A DNA stretch of 64,000 nt from Oehlia diaphana (lineage: Eukaryota > Glomeromycota > Glomeromycetes > Glomerales > Glomeraceae): the NCBI GenBank assembly GCA_003833135.1, contig QZLH01000041.1, forward strand, positions 154,527-218,526. Reading direction: 5' to 3'. Of the stretch, positions 33,501 through 49,364 are shown piece after piece. Below the pieces are notes generated by a model, which was given only the letters and a program-made list of their open reading frames with translations, made no database searches and had not been told where the DNA came from. Position 1 is the stretch's first letter. Each line of letters opens with the position of its first letter. The position numbers and the translations under genes were made by a program.

Positions 33501-36120
33501 AATCTCAACAATAACGAAAGATTATTAGCATCTATTCCAGGAGACAAAGTTTCAAGAACTTGCATCTCCTCTTGATAATCCAATGGACGTACAACAATAA
33601 ATTGAAACATTGAGACAATTTCTGGAGACAACCAAGAACCAGGTCTCCCTTCATCACTTCCACCACTAAAAGGACGTCCTAAAGCTACAATTCTGAATGC
33701 TGGGTGAATAAAAAAAATTCTCTTTTCGTCCAATTGTTTTTTTGTAAGCCCGTAATCTTGTCCTAATTTTTGATATCTAGCAGGGTGAATTAATTGTGAT
33801 CCATCAGGAAGTGATATTTCACGTTCTTTGATCAAACGTTGCAATGTTACTATTGTTCCAAATGAAAGTGTATCAATACCGTCCATAATAGCAAGACTAC
33901 CAGACAATGCTGCTTTCACTAAGGACGAATTCTCCCAAACTGTATCACCGGCAAAAGTTGTGCTGCGACGTTGTAAGAGATCACGAGCAGACATATCCTT
34001 ATATAAAGGAATATACTCAATATTATAACTGGTTTTCAGATGTAGAATAAAATTAGACAAATTGAAATACATTTATAAATACATACAATCACACATACCC
34101 AAGATTTATGGCAAAATGTCTTATCAATGCACTTTTACCAACACCTTTTCCACCAAGAACACAAAAATCACCCACAGTATGAGCAATCAACATAGAATTA
34201 AACATACTTCTATGATAGTTGGTTTCAACAAAAAAATCTGCAGTTGAAGGATCTTCACCACCACCAAAAACTTGAACTAAATGGTCTTTTCCACCTTCAA
34301 TTTCGGGATGGAAATTTAAATCAATCTTATGAATAGGAGAACCGTCAAGTAAAGTATTCTCTGACAATTTTATGCCAGTGACATTATATCCTGGCATACA
34401 TTGAAATAAAATATCTTGTTCGGTTTCACTACTGAATTTTGTTGATTTTTTGACAATTTCAAAACCAAGCACTCCAAAACGATGATAAGTTGCTTCAATA
34501 ACACTCCTTTGTTCAGCAGTACAAGTTGGTAACAATGGCCATGGATATAACGAATCCAACAAAAATCTTGGCTTAATATGTGGAAAATTTTGCAATACAA
34601 GAACACTTGTATCGACCGAAATAGAAAATTCAGGAATCTCAATTCCTCCTCCATCATCAAATGACATTGATCCAAGAACAGTTGCTACTGATACTAAACG
34701 TTCAACTAACTCCGAATTTGCATGAGGTGCCAATTTCTTTAAATGTCTAATTTGAGAATCAAATCCAGGTGGTTTTACATCTCTTGATTGAAATCTTGAT
34801 CTAAGTGGAGGATCAAGCGGATGTCCAACATAAGGCGGGACTGGTAGGCCTAAAGCCATAACAATAAATCGATCTGATACTCTTACAAGTTTCCATTTGT
34901 CCATGATGTTCTTATCATTCGTTTTTGCTAAAGAATCATAACGTTTTGGATGCACTAAAAATCTCCCATCCTCTAATGACATTTCTCTGTTCTCCAATAA
35001 ATTATTTAATATCGGCAAAACATTTCTTTCGGCTTTTTCAATACCATCTAAAATTAATATTCTACCATTAGTAGCAGCTCTAACACAAGCTTGATCTACG
35101 TAATATGCCGTGCCTCCAGATATCTCACGACGTTGTTTTAAGTCTGAATCAGTACAGTCCTTTGATAAAGGGATATATTCAATTTCTCGATTTGTAAGTT
35201 GAGCATACTTTAAAACAAGTCCTCTACGCAAATTTCCGGGAGGTCTATAATAAGAATCGATTAATTAAAATTTATTGATGTCAAAATGAAATATAAACGA
35301 ATTATTTGTCTGCATTAAATCTTAAATACCCAATGAGAAATATATCTTGTCCCAATTTGTCTTTTTGCATTATCCTATTTAATTATGTTAATAATAGGTA
35401 AGTTTATGATATAGAAGTTAAACCAATAAAAATTATGAGTTTACCATCTTAAATGTCTAAGAACTTCCTGTATTTGGTAATCACGTGACGTTAATAAAAT
35501 GATTGAATTAATATTCCGAATAAAAAATTATACAAAATACAAACTTGCGATTCTTCAAAAAGTGGATCAATGTAATGAGGAACCAATTCAGGGCATTTTG
35601 GTTCGGTAACCCTTAAAGAAACATCACCAATTCGAATAATAGATGCTATTAAGATTTATAAATATAATTAATTTCGACTATTGTTACTATTCAAATTTTA
35701 AAAAATTTTTTATTAACTGGCTTTTTCTTTATCATGTGAAGTGTGAAAACCATGTAAAGTCGTAGTCGAATCATAATCGTTGTCATATTGCTCTTTTGAT
35801 TCTATTATCTTGGTATGATGTAAAATTCTCCTTCTTGAAGATTCATTAGGATAATTAATATTTTTTTTCCATTTTCTATTATTGTTAGGAGACATGACTG
35901 GGTAATGAAATCCGATCAGCACTGCTATATTTATACTATTTAATGTTTGTTGTACAACCATCGGAAAATAATTTTGATTACTAAGCTTTTTTTCTAGATT
36001 TAAGACTATCTCGAGAAATATAGTATCAAAACATCTTGAACATTTTTGTGTGTTCGTGTAAAGGCCGTTTAAACTGATCATAATTTTATTCGTAATTCTG
36101 ATTGACACGTGATAGAACAA
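27519..36120 (-). CDS. VWA8: VWA8-like protein: three dynein-like AAA+ modules and a C-terminal VWA domain
   Basis: A 36-exon model, with landmark exons at 35718-36120 (first), 34099-35244 (largest), 33436-34028, 32530-32547 (18 nt), 32167-32181 (15 nt) and 27519-27621 (last). From an ATG at 35895 it keeps frame for 1918 aa, close to animal VWA8 (about 1,900 aa); from 36120 it is 1993 aa, so the start is unsettled. AAA-1 has a degenerate Walker A (GPPGNLRR, no Lys). AAA-2 has GGKGVGKS and AAA-3 GNQGVGKN with Walker-B-like ILVVDEADK. A middle region without motifs, probably beta-rich, leads to a Gly-rich linker (about 29100-29190) and a VWA domain with MIDAS residues FDLSAS and SGDNT. Animal VWA8 is a mitochondrial matrix-side ATPase; the same location is inferred here, although no clear presequence is seen. 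All introns are GT-AG except one GC-AG (32529-32460). Confidence 0.9.
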
Positions 36121-36442
36121 TTACTAAAAACCATGATTTAAAAAAACGGTCGAGATGGATAAAAATTTTGTTTATATCGCGATACAGGCAAGAATTTATT
36201 AATAAGATTAATACAAGTATGGCAGAAAGCTATTCATTCCCAAGAATAATTAATAAGATTGAGGAAACATTCAAACTTCAATTTATTTAATTAATTTATA
36301 TTAAAATCAAATTACTTGTTATATTTTAAATTAGTCTAGTTTTAATATTGGAACATTTCACATTTATTTTTAAAATCGAATTACAAATTGTATATTCAAA
36401 TTCAAATTAATAAAAATTATAATTTAAACTATATACATATAA
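36121..36442. other. Short spacer between the VWA8 5' end and the pinin 3' end
   Basis: A 322-nt AT-rich stretch. It must hold both the VWA8 promoter and the pinin 3' UTR, since both genes are on the minus strand. If VWA8 really starts at 35895, the promoter region extends to about 550 nt. No clear TATA element is visible. Confidence 0.4.
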
Positions 36443-37694
36443 TTAATACTCTACCGGATCGTCCTTGCTATCAACTGTATTTACAACATCTTTAGTCGGA
36501 TTTTCTTCTTGGACCACATCATTAGTATCTGTATAGTCGTCTGCAGCATTTTCCACTGTCTCCACTGCGCTATTCTCTCCTTGATCTTCAACTTTGTCGG
36601 AAGGTTCTTCAAATTTAACTTCTGGTTGTTCAGTTTCCACTTTTATGTCCCCTGGACTTTCTTCAGTTTCTTCTTTATTATGTTGGTCGTCTTCTTCATT
36701 AGATTTCTCTGCCATATCGATATCTTCAGCATTATTTTCATCCTCATTTGTCGAGATTCCATCTTGATGTATTGAAGAAGAAAGTGTTAACGCTAAATGG
36801 CGTTTCTGTACCGCTATAGTTTCCAACATCGGTTGAGATAATCTAGCTGGAAGATAATATAAAGGAGGTTCAGTAGTAGTGCAGAGAAAATTGGCCAGAT
36901 TCCTCTTTTGATTCTTCCAGCATTCTTTCTATTGAATCAAAAATGTTATTAGATAGTTTTTGGAGCATTATAATCGATAAATAAATATTACGATCTTTAC
37001 CAAATCATTTATTCTTTTTTCTTCGGCCTCTCTTTTTTCTCTTGCAATCTTTTCTTTTCGTTCTTGCTCTTCTCTTTTCATTTTTTCAACCAATTCTTCA
37101 TGATCTTTTTTTAACTTCTCTTGAAGCTTTTGGTCAATTTGCTCACGTTTGATTTCCTAAATTAAGAAAAAATAATTTAGTAAAAAACAAAATAAAGGTA
37201 AATTTCCGTAAATTGTACGTAAACCTGAACTAACATACAGCTTCAGTTTTATTTTGACTTTCATTTTTAAACTTAGTTAAAGTGCCTAGTAGCATTCCAA
37301 ATATTCTCTGGCTTCGCTTCTTAACTTCATTGTTAGTCATATCCAATCGAGGTCTTTTTGCCTAAATTTTTTTTATAATATATAAATAAGAAAAAAAATT
37401 TTTTGACTATACATTGGTTAAAAGAAATTTTCACGTCAATTACCTCCTCCGTATTATGTCTAGAGATTTCACTACTGGCACGCCGCTTCGGCAAGGCATC
37501 ACTACGACTAGAACGTTTAGCAGTAGACGTAGAAGGAATTACAATGCTCGAAGTTACTACAGTTTGACTATTAGATATAAAAAGATAATTAGCTTTCTTT
37601 CAAAACAGATCAGGTAGGTAAAACCTTCGAAAATAAGTAAATACCTTGGAACTACATCAGCATTCTTATCGAGTTCAGAGATGTCTGTTGCCAT
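36443..37694 (-). CDS. PNN: Pinin/SDK/memA family protein
   Basis: Five exons (37645-37694, 37444-37567, 37239-37361, 37001-37156, 36443-36928; all GT-AG) give 312 aa. The diagnostic pinin block SQRIFGMLLGTLTKFKNES lies at about residues 75-93, followed by a highly charged coiled coil (residues 100-151, many E/K/R) and the second conserved block PPLYYLPARLSQP (about residues 171-183). The C-terminal 115 residues are acidic. In animals pinin is a nuclear-speckle and exon-junction-associated protein linked to splicing (also found at desmosomes); the nuclear, splicing-related role is the likely one in a fungus. An N-terminal basic region (AKRSSRSDALPKRR) may serve nuclear import. The ATG at 37694 faces the PRO2 gene across about 200 nt. 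Confidence 0.85.
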
Positions 37695-37896
37695 ACCTAA
37701 TGATTAGTATACGCGTTGAGTAAAAGCTAGCAAAAAAAAGAATAAAAGGTCTATTAGAAAGCGTCAAGTGAGTGCAGTTCAAAAAGTACAGTTCAAAAAA
37801 GACAAGGCTTTATCGCTCCCTAATGCACTATAAATTTTACATCACGTGATATTACGTGATTTAATACGTAGCAAATACAATTCTCTTTTGTATAAA
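37695..37896. promoter_or_regulatory. Shared divergent promoter, pinin / PRO2
   Basis: The 202-nt gap between oppositely oriented start codons must contain both promoters. It includes CACGTG (about 37843-37848) and a nearby TTACGTGATT, E-box-like sites of the kind bound by bHLH factors, located on the PRO2 side. No strong TATA box is visible. Regulation by these sites is an inference. Confidence 0.45.
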
Positions 37897-39595
37897 ATGT
37901 CAACCGAAAATATAGTTAATATAGCCCAAAGAGCACGTATTGCTGCCAATAAGCTTCAATATGTGACTACTCAAGATAAGAGTGTTGCACTTAATAAAAT
38001 TATAAGTGTTCTTGCTGATAAGAAACAAGAAATCTTCAAGGCGAATAGAACTGATAAAGAGGTTTGAAATAAAAATTATTTGAATTTAATCAAATTTGGA
38101 AACATTCTATTAATTTTGTCAGTTGAAATAATTAAAGAATGCTGAGATATTGGTAAATGCTGGGACATTATCTGCTTCATTGTTTAAGCGATTGGACCTT
38201 GAAAAGGGAGATAAATTTGACACCATGCTTAAAGGAGTATCTGATATCGATCAATTACCAGATCCTACTGGTCAAATTACTTATTCATGTAAACTTGATG
38301 AAGGTTTAGAACTTTATCGTGTTACCTGTCCTGTTGGGGTTTTGTTAGTGATTTTTGAAGCAAGGCCTGAGGTGGTTGTCAATATTTCCTCGTTAGCTAT
38401 AAAATCTGGTAATTTTATCGTTAGGCGTTGAAGTAGCTTAATTATATTAAGTAATTTAACTAATTTATAATAATTGTTTTAAGGCAATGCTGTAATTTTG
38501 AAAGGAGGAAAAGAATCTATCCTCTCTTTAGCAGCACTATCGACGGCTATTCAATCTGCTTTAGCTGATACTGTGATTCCACCAGATGCTATCCAACTTG
38601 TTGAAACTCGTGAAGAAATTAAAGCGTTATTAGAATTGGATAAATATATTGATCTAGTTGTTCCACGTGGAAGTAATAGTTTGGTGAAATATATTCAGAG
38701 TAATACAAGGTATTTTGGATCTTGGACAAGAATAATTTTGAAATAGGATATTTAATCAAGATTTGCCTTTTTTTTTAAGGATACCCGTTTTGGGACATGC
38801 TGATGGTTTATGCTCAGTGTATGTTGACAAAGACGCTGATATCAATAAAGCTGTTCGAGTTGTTGTTGATTCAAAAGTATATATTTTGAATTCTTTAAAA
38901 TTTAGTTTCTTATACAAACCTCAGTAACATATTTTCAGATCAATTATCCTGCAGCATGTAATGCAGCCGAGACACTTCTCGTAAATCGCTCGATTCTATC
39001 AACACATCTTATACCTATTACTACTGCATTACAAAAAGCAAACGTTAAATTACATCTTGACTCTGAATCTCTTTCTCATCTTCCTTCTATAGACAGTTCG
39101 TTAATCAAAGAATGTGTGGCAGAAGATTTCGATACCGAATTTTTAGATTTAGAAATTGCAGTTAAAGTTGTTGGTGACGTGGAAGAAGCAATTCAACATA
39201 TAAATTCACATGGTAGCAAACACACAGATGCTATTGTCACGGAAAACGAACAAGTCGCAAAGAGATTCATGCAGGGTGTTGATGCTGCAGGAGTATATTG
39301 GAATGCGAGCACCAGATTTGCTGATGGCTTTCGATATGGATTTGGAGCTGAAGTTGGGGTAAGTAAATAAATTTGTAATCATTATTTTAAATATAAATGA
39401 CATTTTGTTAATATATATAAAATTCAGGTGAGTACTAATAAAACTCACGCACGAGGTCCGGTAGGTCTCGAAGGGTTAATTATATATAAGTATAAACTTT
39501 ATGGTAATGGACATATCGTTGAAGAATTTGGTGAAGGTTCTGGAAAAAAGAAATACTTACATGAAAAAATTGATGTAACTGAAAAGATTGTATAA
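37897..39595 (+). CDS. PRO2: Gamma-glutamyl phosphate reductase (proline biosynthesis)
   Basis: Exons 37897-38061, 38138-38408, 38484-38709, 38780-38876, 38939-39358 and 39428-39595 keep frame and give 448 aa, close to yeast Pro2 (456). The enzyme reduces gamma-glutamyl phosphate with NADPH to glutamate semialdehyde, the second step of proline synthesis, in the cytosol. Family marks: [30 protein letters not shown] (cofactor region), [23 protein letters not shown], and the active-site segment [14 protein letters not shown] with the catalytic Cys at about residue 260, then [11 protein letters not shown] near the C-terminus. The first intron ends at ATTAAAG rather than the earlier TTTTGTCAG, because the latter would introduce an immediate stop. 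An in-frame ATG at 37846 exists, but the ATG at 37897 matches the family start. Confidence 0.93.
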
Positions 39596-40278
39596 TAATG
39601 TTTGTGAGTATTAAATTGATTAGATATTTAGTTAAATAATGACCATCACCACGGAAGTTATATTAGCGATCACGAGGGTTAATTGCATTTATATTAACAT
39701 GTAACCAAATTAGTGAATGGATTTAAAAACTGCAAAAATTGACTTTATTTATTTTGAATTGTAATGTTATTATTTTTTTTTAGAAATACTTTCAAATAAT
39801 TGATTCGCTCTGTATCATCCTGCGAAATATATTATTCAAATTGCTTTCTTTCCCTCAGACTGGATTTATTAATACTATCAAATGAATTAGAGCCAATAGA
39901 AGCCTTAATTTTGATTGCTGTAGTTCTTTGGTTCATATTTTGATGAGACTTAAGATCTGCCGCTAATGTATTATTATATACCTATACAAAATCATTTGGT
40001 TGGACATGGCGTGAAATTCTCCCATTAAAAAATCCCAAATCTGCTAGATTCAACATTCATGTAATAATAAAACCAATGCAATAATACTTTTTTTTTTAAA
40101 AAAAAAACAAGAGATTTATTTGAAATATTTTCGTGAAATTTGGAAAATTAACGAGAAGGAAAGTTAAAAATATCTCAGTGTTTAAATATTAAATTTATTA
40201 TACGCAACAATTTTCTGTTACACAGCCTGATAGAAAAAAAAATGTGTTATTCAAACGTGACACAAACTTGTTATAGAT
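39596..40278. other. Convergent spacer between PRO2 and PEX1 3' ends
   Basis: The two genes end toward each other across 683 nt. The interval holds their 3' UTRs. Only AT-rich DNA is seen, including a T10/A11 inverted homopolymer pair at about 40088-40109. No gene or repeat is recognised. Confidence 0.45.
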
Positions 40279-45041
<4,763 letters not shown>

Positions 45042-45217
45042 TTTGAGTATTTTTCCAGACTTAATACTCAGCAGACACTTGCGCTCAAGTGAGTCTTGCT
45101 AACCAGGCCAGCTGCTTACTATAATAATATTTTGTTTGTTACCAAATTTAGAAGGCTGATCAAAACCAGTCGGTACGACTAATTTTTTGATAATCTGATA
45201 TTTCTTTGCTAAACATA
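45042..45217. promoter_or_regulatory. Shared divergent promoter, PEX1 / DML1
   Basis: Only 176 nt separate the two start codons. The region has less A/T bias than the flanking DNA and no obvious TATA element. Both genes are low-level housekeeping genes in other fungi, so a bidirectional TATA-less promoter is reasonable, but this is an inference. Confidence 0.45.
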
Positions 45218-47624
45218 ATGCATGAGATACTGACTTTGCAGTTTGGGCATTTTGCAAACTTTGTTGGGACACATTTTTGGAATTCTCAGGTTTTTAGAAT
45301 TCTTTAAAGTCCATTACATTAGTTTTTTTGAATATTAATATTACTTATATGTACAGGAGGCGTATTTTACTTATAATGAAAGTTTAAATGCTCCTAAGTC
45401 GGAAATTGTACACGATACTCTATTTCGTGCTGGAGTTACTCCAAGGGTTTGTTCATTTGTACTGGTTAAATCTTGGCATTATTATATAATATTAATAATA
45501 CAATTCCTATGTAAAAGGGTATTGAAACTTATACACCACGGTTATTGTTATATGATTTGAAGGGTTAGTAATAATAATACTGCTTTTCTGATTATTAAGA
45601 AAACTAATCCATAGATATTTAGGTGGCTTTGGATCTCTAAAGAAAATTAATAAACTTTATGAAGAGTCCCCTGGAAAAATTGAATTACACGAATCTACTT
45701 GGTAAACAATTGTATTTTCTGTACTTACAATTACAAACTCATAAAAAATTTTTTTTATTAGGAATGGACGATCTGAAACTCATGCTCAGATGCCTTATTC
45801 AAAAAATATATATTTACAGCATTTAGAAAATGAGGTATTTATCTTATAAAATTTGAATCATTTCTTACATTTGTCAATATTTTCTTTCTTTATCAAATTA
45901 GGAGGAATTAGTTTCTACCGAGGAAACAGAAAATAAGATGAAAATAGAAACAGAAGATTTTAAGTTAGACGAGACAGTTCAATTTTGGTCTGATTTTAAT
46001 AGGATGTATTATCACCCAAAGAGTGTCAATACTATGATGCAATATCAATTTGAAGATGAACTAATGCCTTTTGATATTTTTTCATATGGAAAAAATGCAT
46101 TTTTGGCGCATGAAAAGGTAATTAATAGGCCTAATACTTACTTTAAAGCAAAACACAATTTAAAATTAATTAAATACTCAATATTAGGAATTAGATTCTT
46201 TTGATGAAAATTTTAGGTTTTTTGTTGAAGAATGTGATGCGATTCAGGTATTTTGTCTTGTAATTCTATTACTTAGACGTTTCTTTTAATGTTTTTTGAA
46301 ACTTCAATTATATGATTTAGGGATTTCAAGTATATACTAGTATAATTGATGGATTTGGAGGTTTTGCATGTAGTTTTCTTGAACAACTACGTGATGAGTA
46401 TCCGAAGACTGCTATTTGGAGTTTTGGAATTACCGAAGACAGAAGTTGGGCACCAAAAGGACATGTAAGTATATAAATACATTGAGATTATATACATGAA
46501 ATTGAATATTATTGATTAACAAATATTTTTTATTTAGAATTTATATTATAAACAAATATTAAATATTGCTCTCAGTACCACACAACTGACAGAATTTTCT
46601 TCTCTATTCAATCCCATAAATACACCTGCTGCAAATCAACCTAATTTTAACTCATTTTATCATCCAAACGTATGTAAATAATTAGTTATTTGTATATGCT
46701 AATTTTCTTCTTTAATTAATATATGTCTTACTTATTAGTTAAATTTACCATACCACACAAGCAGTATTGTTTCTGCAGCTATTGAAACAGCCACATTACC
46801 TTTCAGGTAACATATTTTTTGTGTTTGTTTCAAGTTGTTAACAAATAGTTTTACTATTTATTTCTTAAAATTTAGATCACGTCACAATTTTACATCTATG
46901 TTTGACTTGATAACTCAACTTAATTGGCGTGGAAATACAAAGTTAGGATCACTTGGTTTAGCTCTTCCTTTGCCTATTAGCAATTTTGGTGAAGTAGATA
47001 TCAATAAGCTGCTGCATACGGAGAATAATAATGTTATACAAGATTTATCAATGACTTTAAATGGAAAACAAGTATGATAGAATTTAATATTTTATATTTT
47101 AATAAATATAATCTAATGAAATATTTTAAATGTGCTTACAGAATGCAACAACAATATATGGACAATCCGTTGTAGTTAGAGGACTACCTAATCAATTTGA
47201 ACCTTTGGCAGGACAAAATCCAAAGAGCGCGTCCCAGATTGCTGCAGAAATTTTTCAGCGTTATGAATCTTTAAATAGTGGAAGTTCATCTTTTTTTTCA
47301 ACTAACGTTACTTATCCTATTCCAAATTCATTTCCTAAAATTTTCAGATATTTAAATTCTAATGGGCATGTTGATATGTCAGTTCCGAATGATAAAATGC
47401 CATCGGTTCATTCAGTTCCTACACTTTCACATCTTACCATCTCCACTAAATCTTATAACTTTCTACATCAACTTGCGAACATACTTCAAAATTTAAATCT
47501 TAATCTTCATCCTGAATATGAAGAAGGAGATAAAGGGTTAACATGTGATGAGTTTTTGGAAACGAGAGAAACGTTATGGGATCTCTGCGAGGCATTTGAT
47601 GATAATAGTTCCTCATTGCATTAA
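45218..47624 (+). CDS. DML1: Misato/DML1 family tubulin-like mitochondrial protein
   Basis: Twelve exons: 45218-45289, 45357-45446, 45518-45563, 45623-45701, 45762-45834, 45902-46117, 46188-46247, 46321-46464, 46538-46669, 46739-46806, 46876-47071, 47142-47624. All are GT-AG and in frame, giving 552 aa (human misato 570, yeast Dml1 475). The N-terminus MHEILTLQFGHFANFVGTHFWN is the misato signature, and the tubulin-like segment GFQVYTSIIDGFGGFACSFLE corresponds to the degenerate tubulin G-box. The protein is required for mitochondrial distribution and inheritance in yeast and for mitochondrial morphology in animals; it is expected at the mitochondrial outer membrane or in the cytosol. The start is fixed by the family N-terminus and lies 176 nt from the divergent PEX1 gene. 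Confidence 0.92.
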
Positions 47625-47867
47625 TTACAAGAATTACCAAATTCAAGTTGTTAGAAAATTTGTATTGTTCATAAGACGTAAATAAAAGTATCTATTTAAA
47701 AGTAAAATATTAATTTTATTAATTTTATAAATTTTTTGTTATTAATATAATTATTAGTATTAACTATTAATGTTTTTATGATAATCAGCACAAGGTAATT
47801 ACTATGTACAAGACAATGCAAATTAAGAAATGCAACCATGACAATTAATTAACTAAATTATTAACGA

Positions 47868-48488
47868 TTAAAAGAAATTTCCGAAGATGGAAGTGGTTTC
47901 CCGTCTCTTTGCAACTTTCATAGTAAATCCGCTATGACGAATAAATTCAGATACATAAGAATCAAAATCTTTAGTTAGATGTTTTTGCATTGGAGGTTTG
48001 GAAGTAAAAGTAGAATTTTCCTGATTTAAATCATCGATATCGGAATCTCCGGAAGTTGAAGTTGAGCATGATGATGACATGGGAGGTATGGACGTATCTT
48101 CTAATTGTAGAACCAGATTATCTGTAATATTTGGTGATTCTACGATGACTTTTTGTGACAAACTTGTAAACGTATCATTTTCCTTAGTTGTTTCTAATCT
48201 AGCAAATGCTTGAGTGGAGTGTTTTGAGCGAGCCTTATTTGATGTTGCCAAGTTACTCGCAGCAAATGAAAAATAATCCTCATCTTCATTATCATGCCAT
48301 TTTTCATATCTATTTATTTCATTCGGTGACGGTGGAAGACAAATTCCATGCGGCTTCATTTTGCATAATTTAAAATTTTCTTGTTCTTTGGATTCGATAA
48401 AAGGTGGAGGCGGTGTAGATAAAAACATCGAGCCCATCATGCTAAGACGTTTGTTATTAACAACATTCGAGATAGACTTTTGAGACAT
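47868..48488 (-). CDS. Conserved-looking hypothetical protein, 206 aa
   Basis: A single uninterrupted frame starting MSQKSISNVVNNKRLS. It is Ser/Thr/Pro-rich and probably disordered, with short motifs STPPPPF and CLPPSPNE that could be SH3 or proline-directed phosphorylation sites, an acidic stretch NEDEDYFSF (about residues 67-75), and a more ordered C-terminus (DFDSYVSEFIRHSGFTMKVAKRR). No signal peptide or membrane segment. The frame is unusually long and GC-balanced for this genome, which supports a real gene. I do not recognise the family. It lies tail to tail with DML1. Confidence 0.65.
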   Translation of the reverse strand: MSQKSISNVVNNKRLSMMGSMFLSTPPPPFIESKEQENFKLCKMKPHGICLPPSPNEINRYEKWHDNEDEDYFSFAASNLATSNKARSKHSTQAFARLETTKENDTFTSLSQKVIVESPNITDNLVLQLEDTSIPPMSSSCSTSTSGDSDIDDLNQENSTFTSKPPMQKHLTKDFDSYVSEFIRHSGFTMKVAKRRETTSIFGNFF

Positions 48489-49364
48489 ACTGACTAAAAA
48501 AAAATGTAAAATTATAAAATTTATTTTAAAGGAAAAGGAGAAACGAAATAATTTACTTGGGTTTGATTTTTATATTTATTAAATTTCATTAATAATGTAC
48601 AATACAACTTATTATTCCCTTTTTATCCCAACTAGAATATTTTAAGTTCCACGTTTTGTTTTGTACTTATTAACTGTTAATATTATACATTGAATAATCA
48701 GGTGTTACATTTCGTTTGTGCGCAGAATTTTGACAAATCGGAACGGGATAAAAATTACCCTCATACAGCCCATAAATGATCGGCACCTTTTTTGCCGATC
48801 TAAAAACAGAATAAAAATAATAAAATAATAAAATTAAAATAAATCATGATATATATAAAAAGGAAAACCAAAAAAATTTTTTATTAATCAGAAAATATTT
48901 TTCTAGCGATTTTTTGTTTTTTATCCTCATTTTTTTTTTGTCTTCAGACAGCCAAAGGAATAAAAATTCATCATATGAATATATAACTTCTTTAGTAAAA
49001 AAAAAAAATTTACTTACCGTAAAAAAAAAATAATGATGAAAATTTTTTTTTACGGATTTTTAGGTCAATTTATATCTAAGATTTCCACAGTGATTGGTTC
49101 ACTCATATTGATCACATGTCTTTAGTGGGCTCAATGTAATAATCATTGTGTCATACTATCATTTGGACTTTTTTTTTAATCGAGTAACACGATTTTTTTA
49201 TATAATAATATAATTAGTTTTCGCGTGGAAAAAATCCCAGAATAGTTGATAAGCTTGCGACTTATAAAAAAATCCATTTAAAGAAATTGAGAGTTTTACG
49301 GGTTTTTTTTAAATCATTTCAAAACGCGTTCAAGTGTTCAACTAAAATATTATTCTATTACGAA
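48489..49364. other. Divergent spacer between the 206-aa gene and CMR1
   Basis: An 876-nt spacer carrying both promoters. It contains a small hairpin (GATCGGCA..TGCCGATC, about 48778-48800), several poly-A/T tracts, and ACGCGT at 49324-49329, about 36 nt before the CMR1 start codon. Confidence 0.5.
49324..49329. promoter_or_regulatory. ACGCGT (MCB-like) element upstream of CMR1
   Basis: The palindrome ACGCGT matches the MluI cell-cycle box bound by MBF-type factors in yeasts. A second copy, GAACGCGTC, lies in the first intron (49414-49419). In such AT-rich DNA two copies within 90 nt are unlikely by chance; function is inferred. Confidence 0.4.

Noticed and set aside
34370..34675. Minus-strand 101-aa frame inside the VWA8 gene
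   Set aside because: It is an out-of-frame shadow of the large exon 34099-35244.
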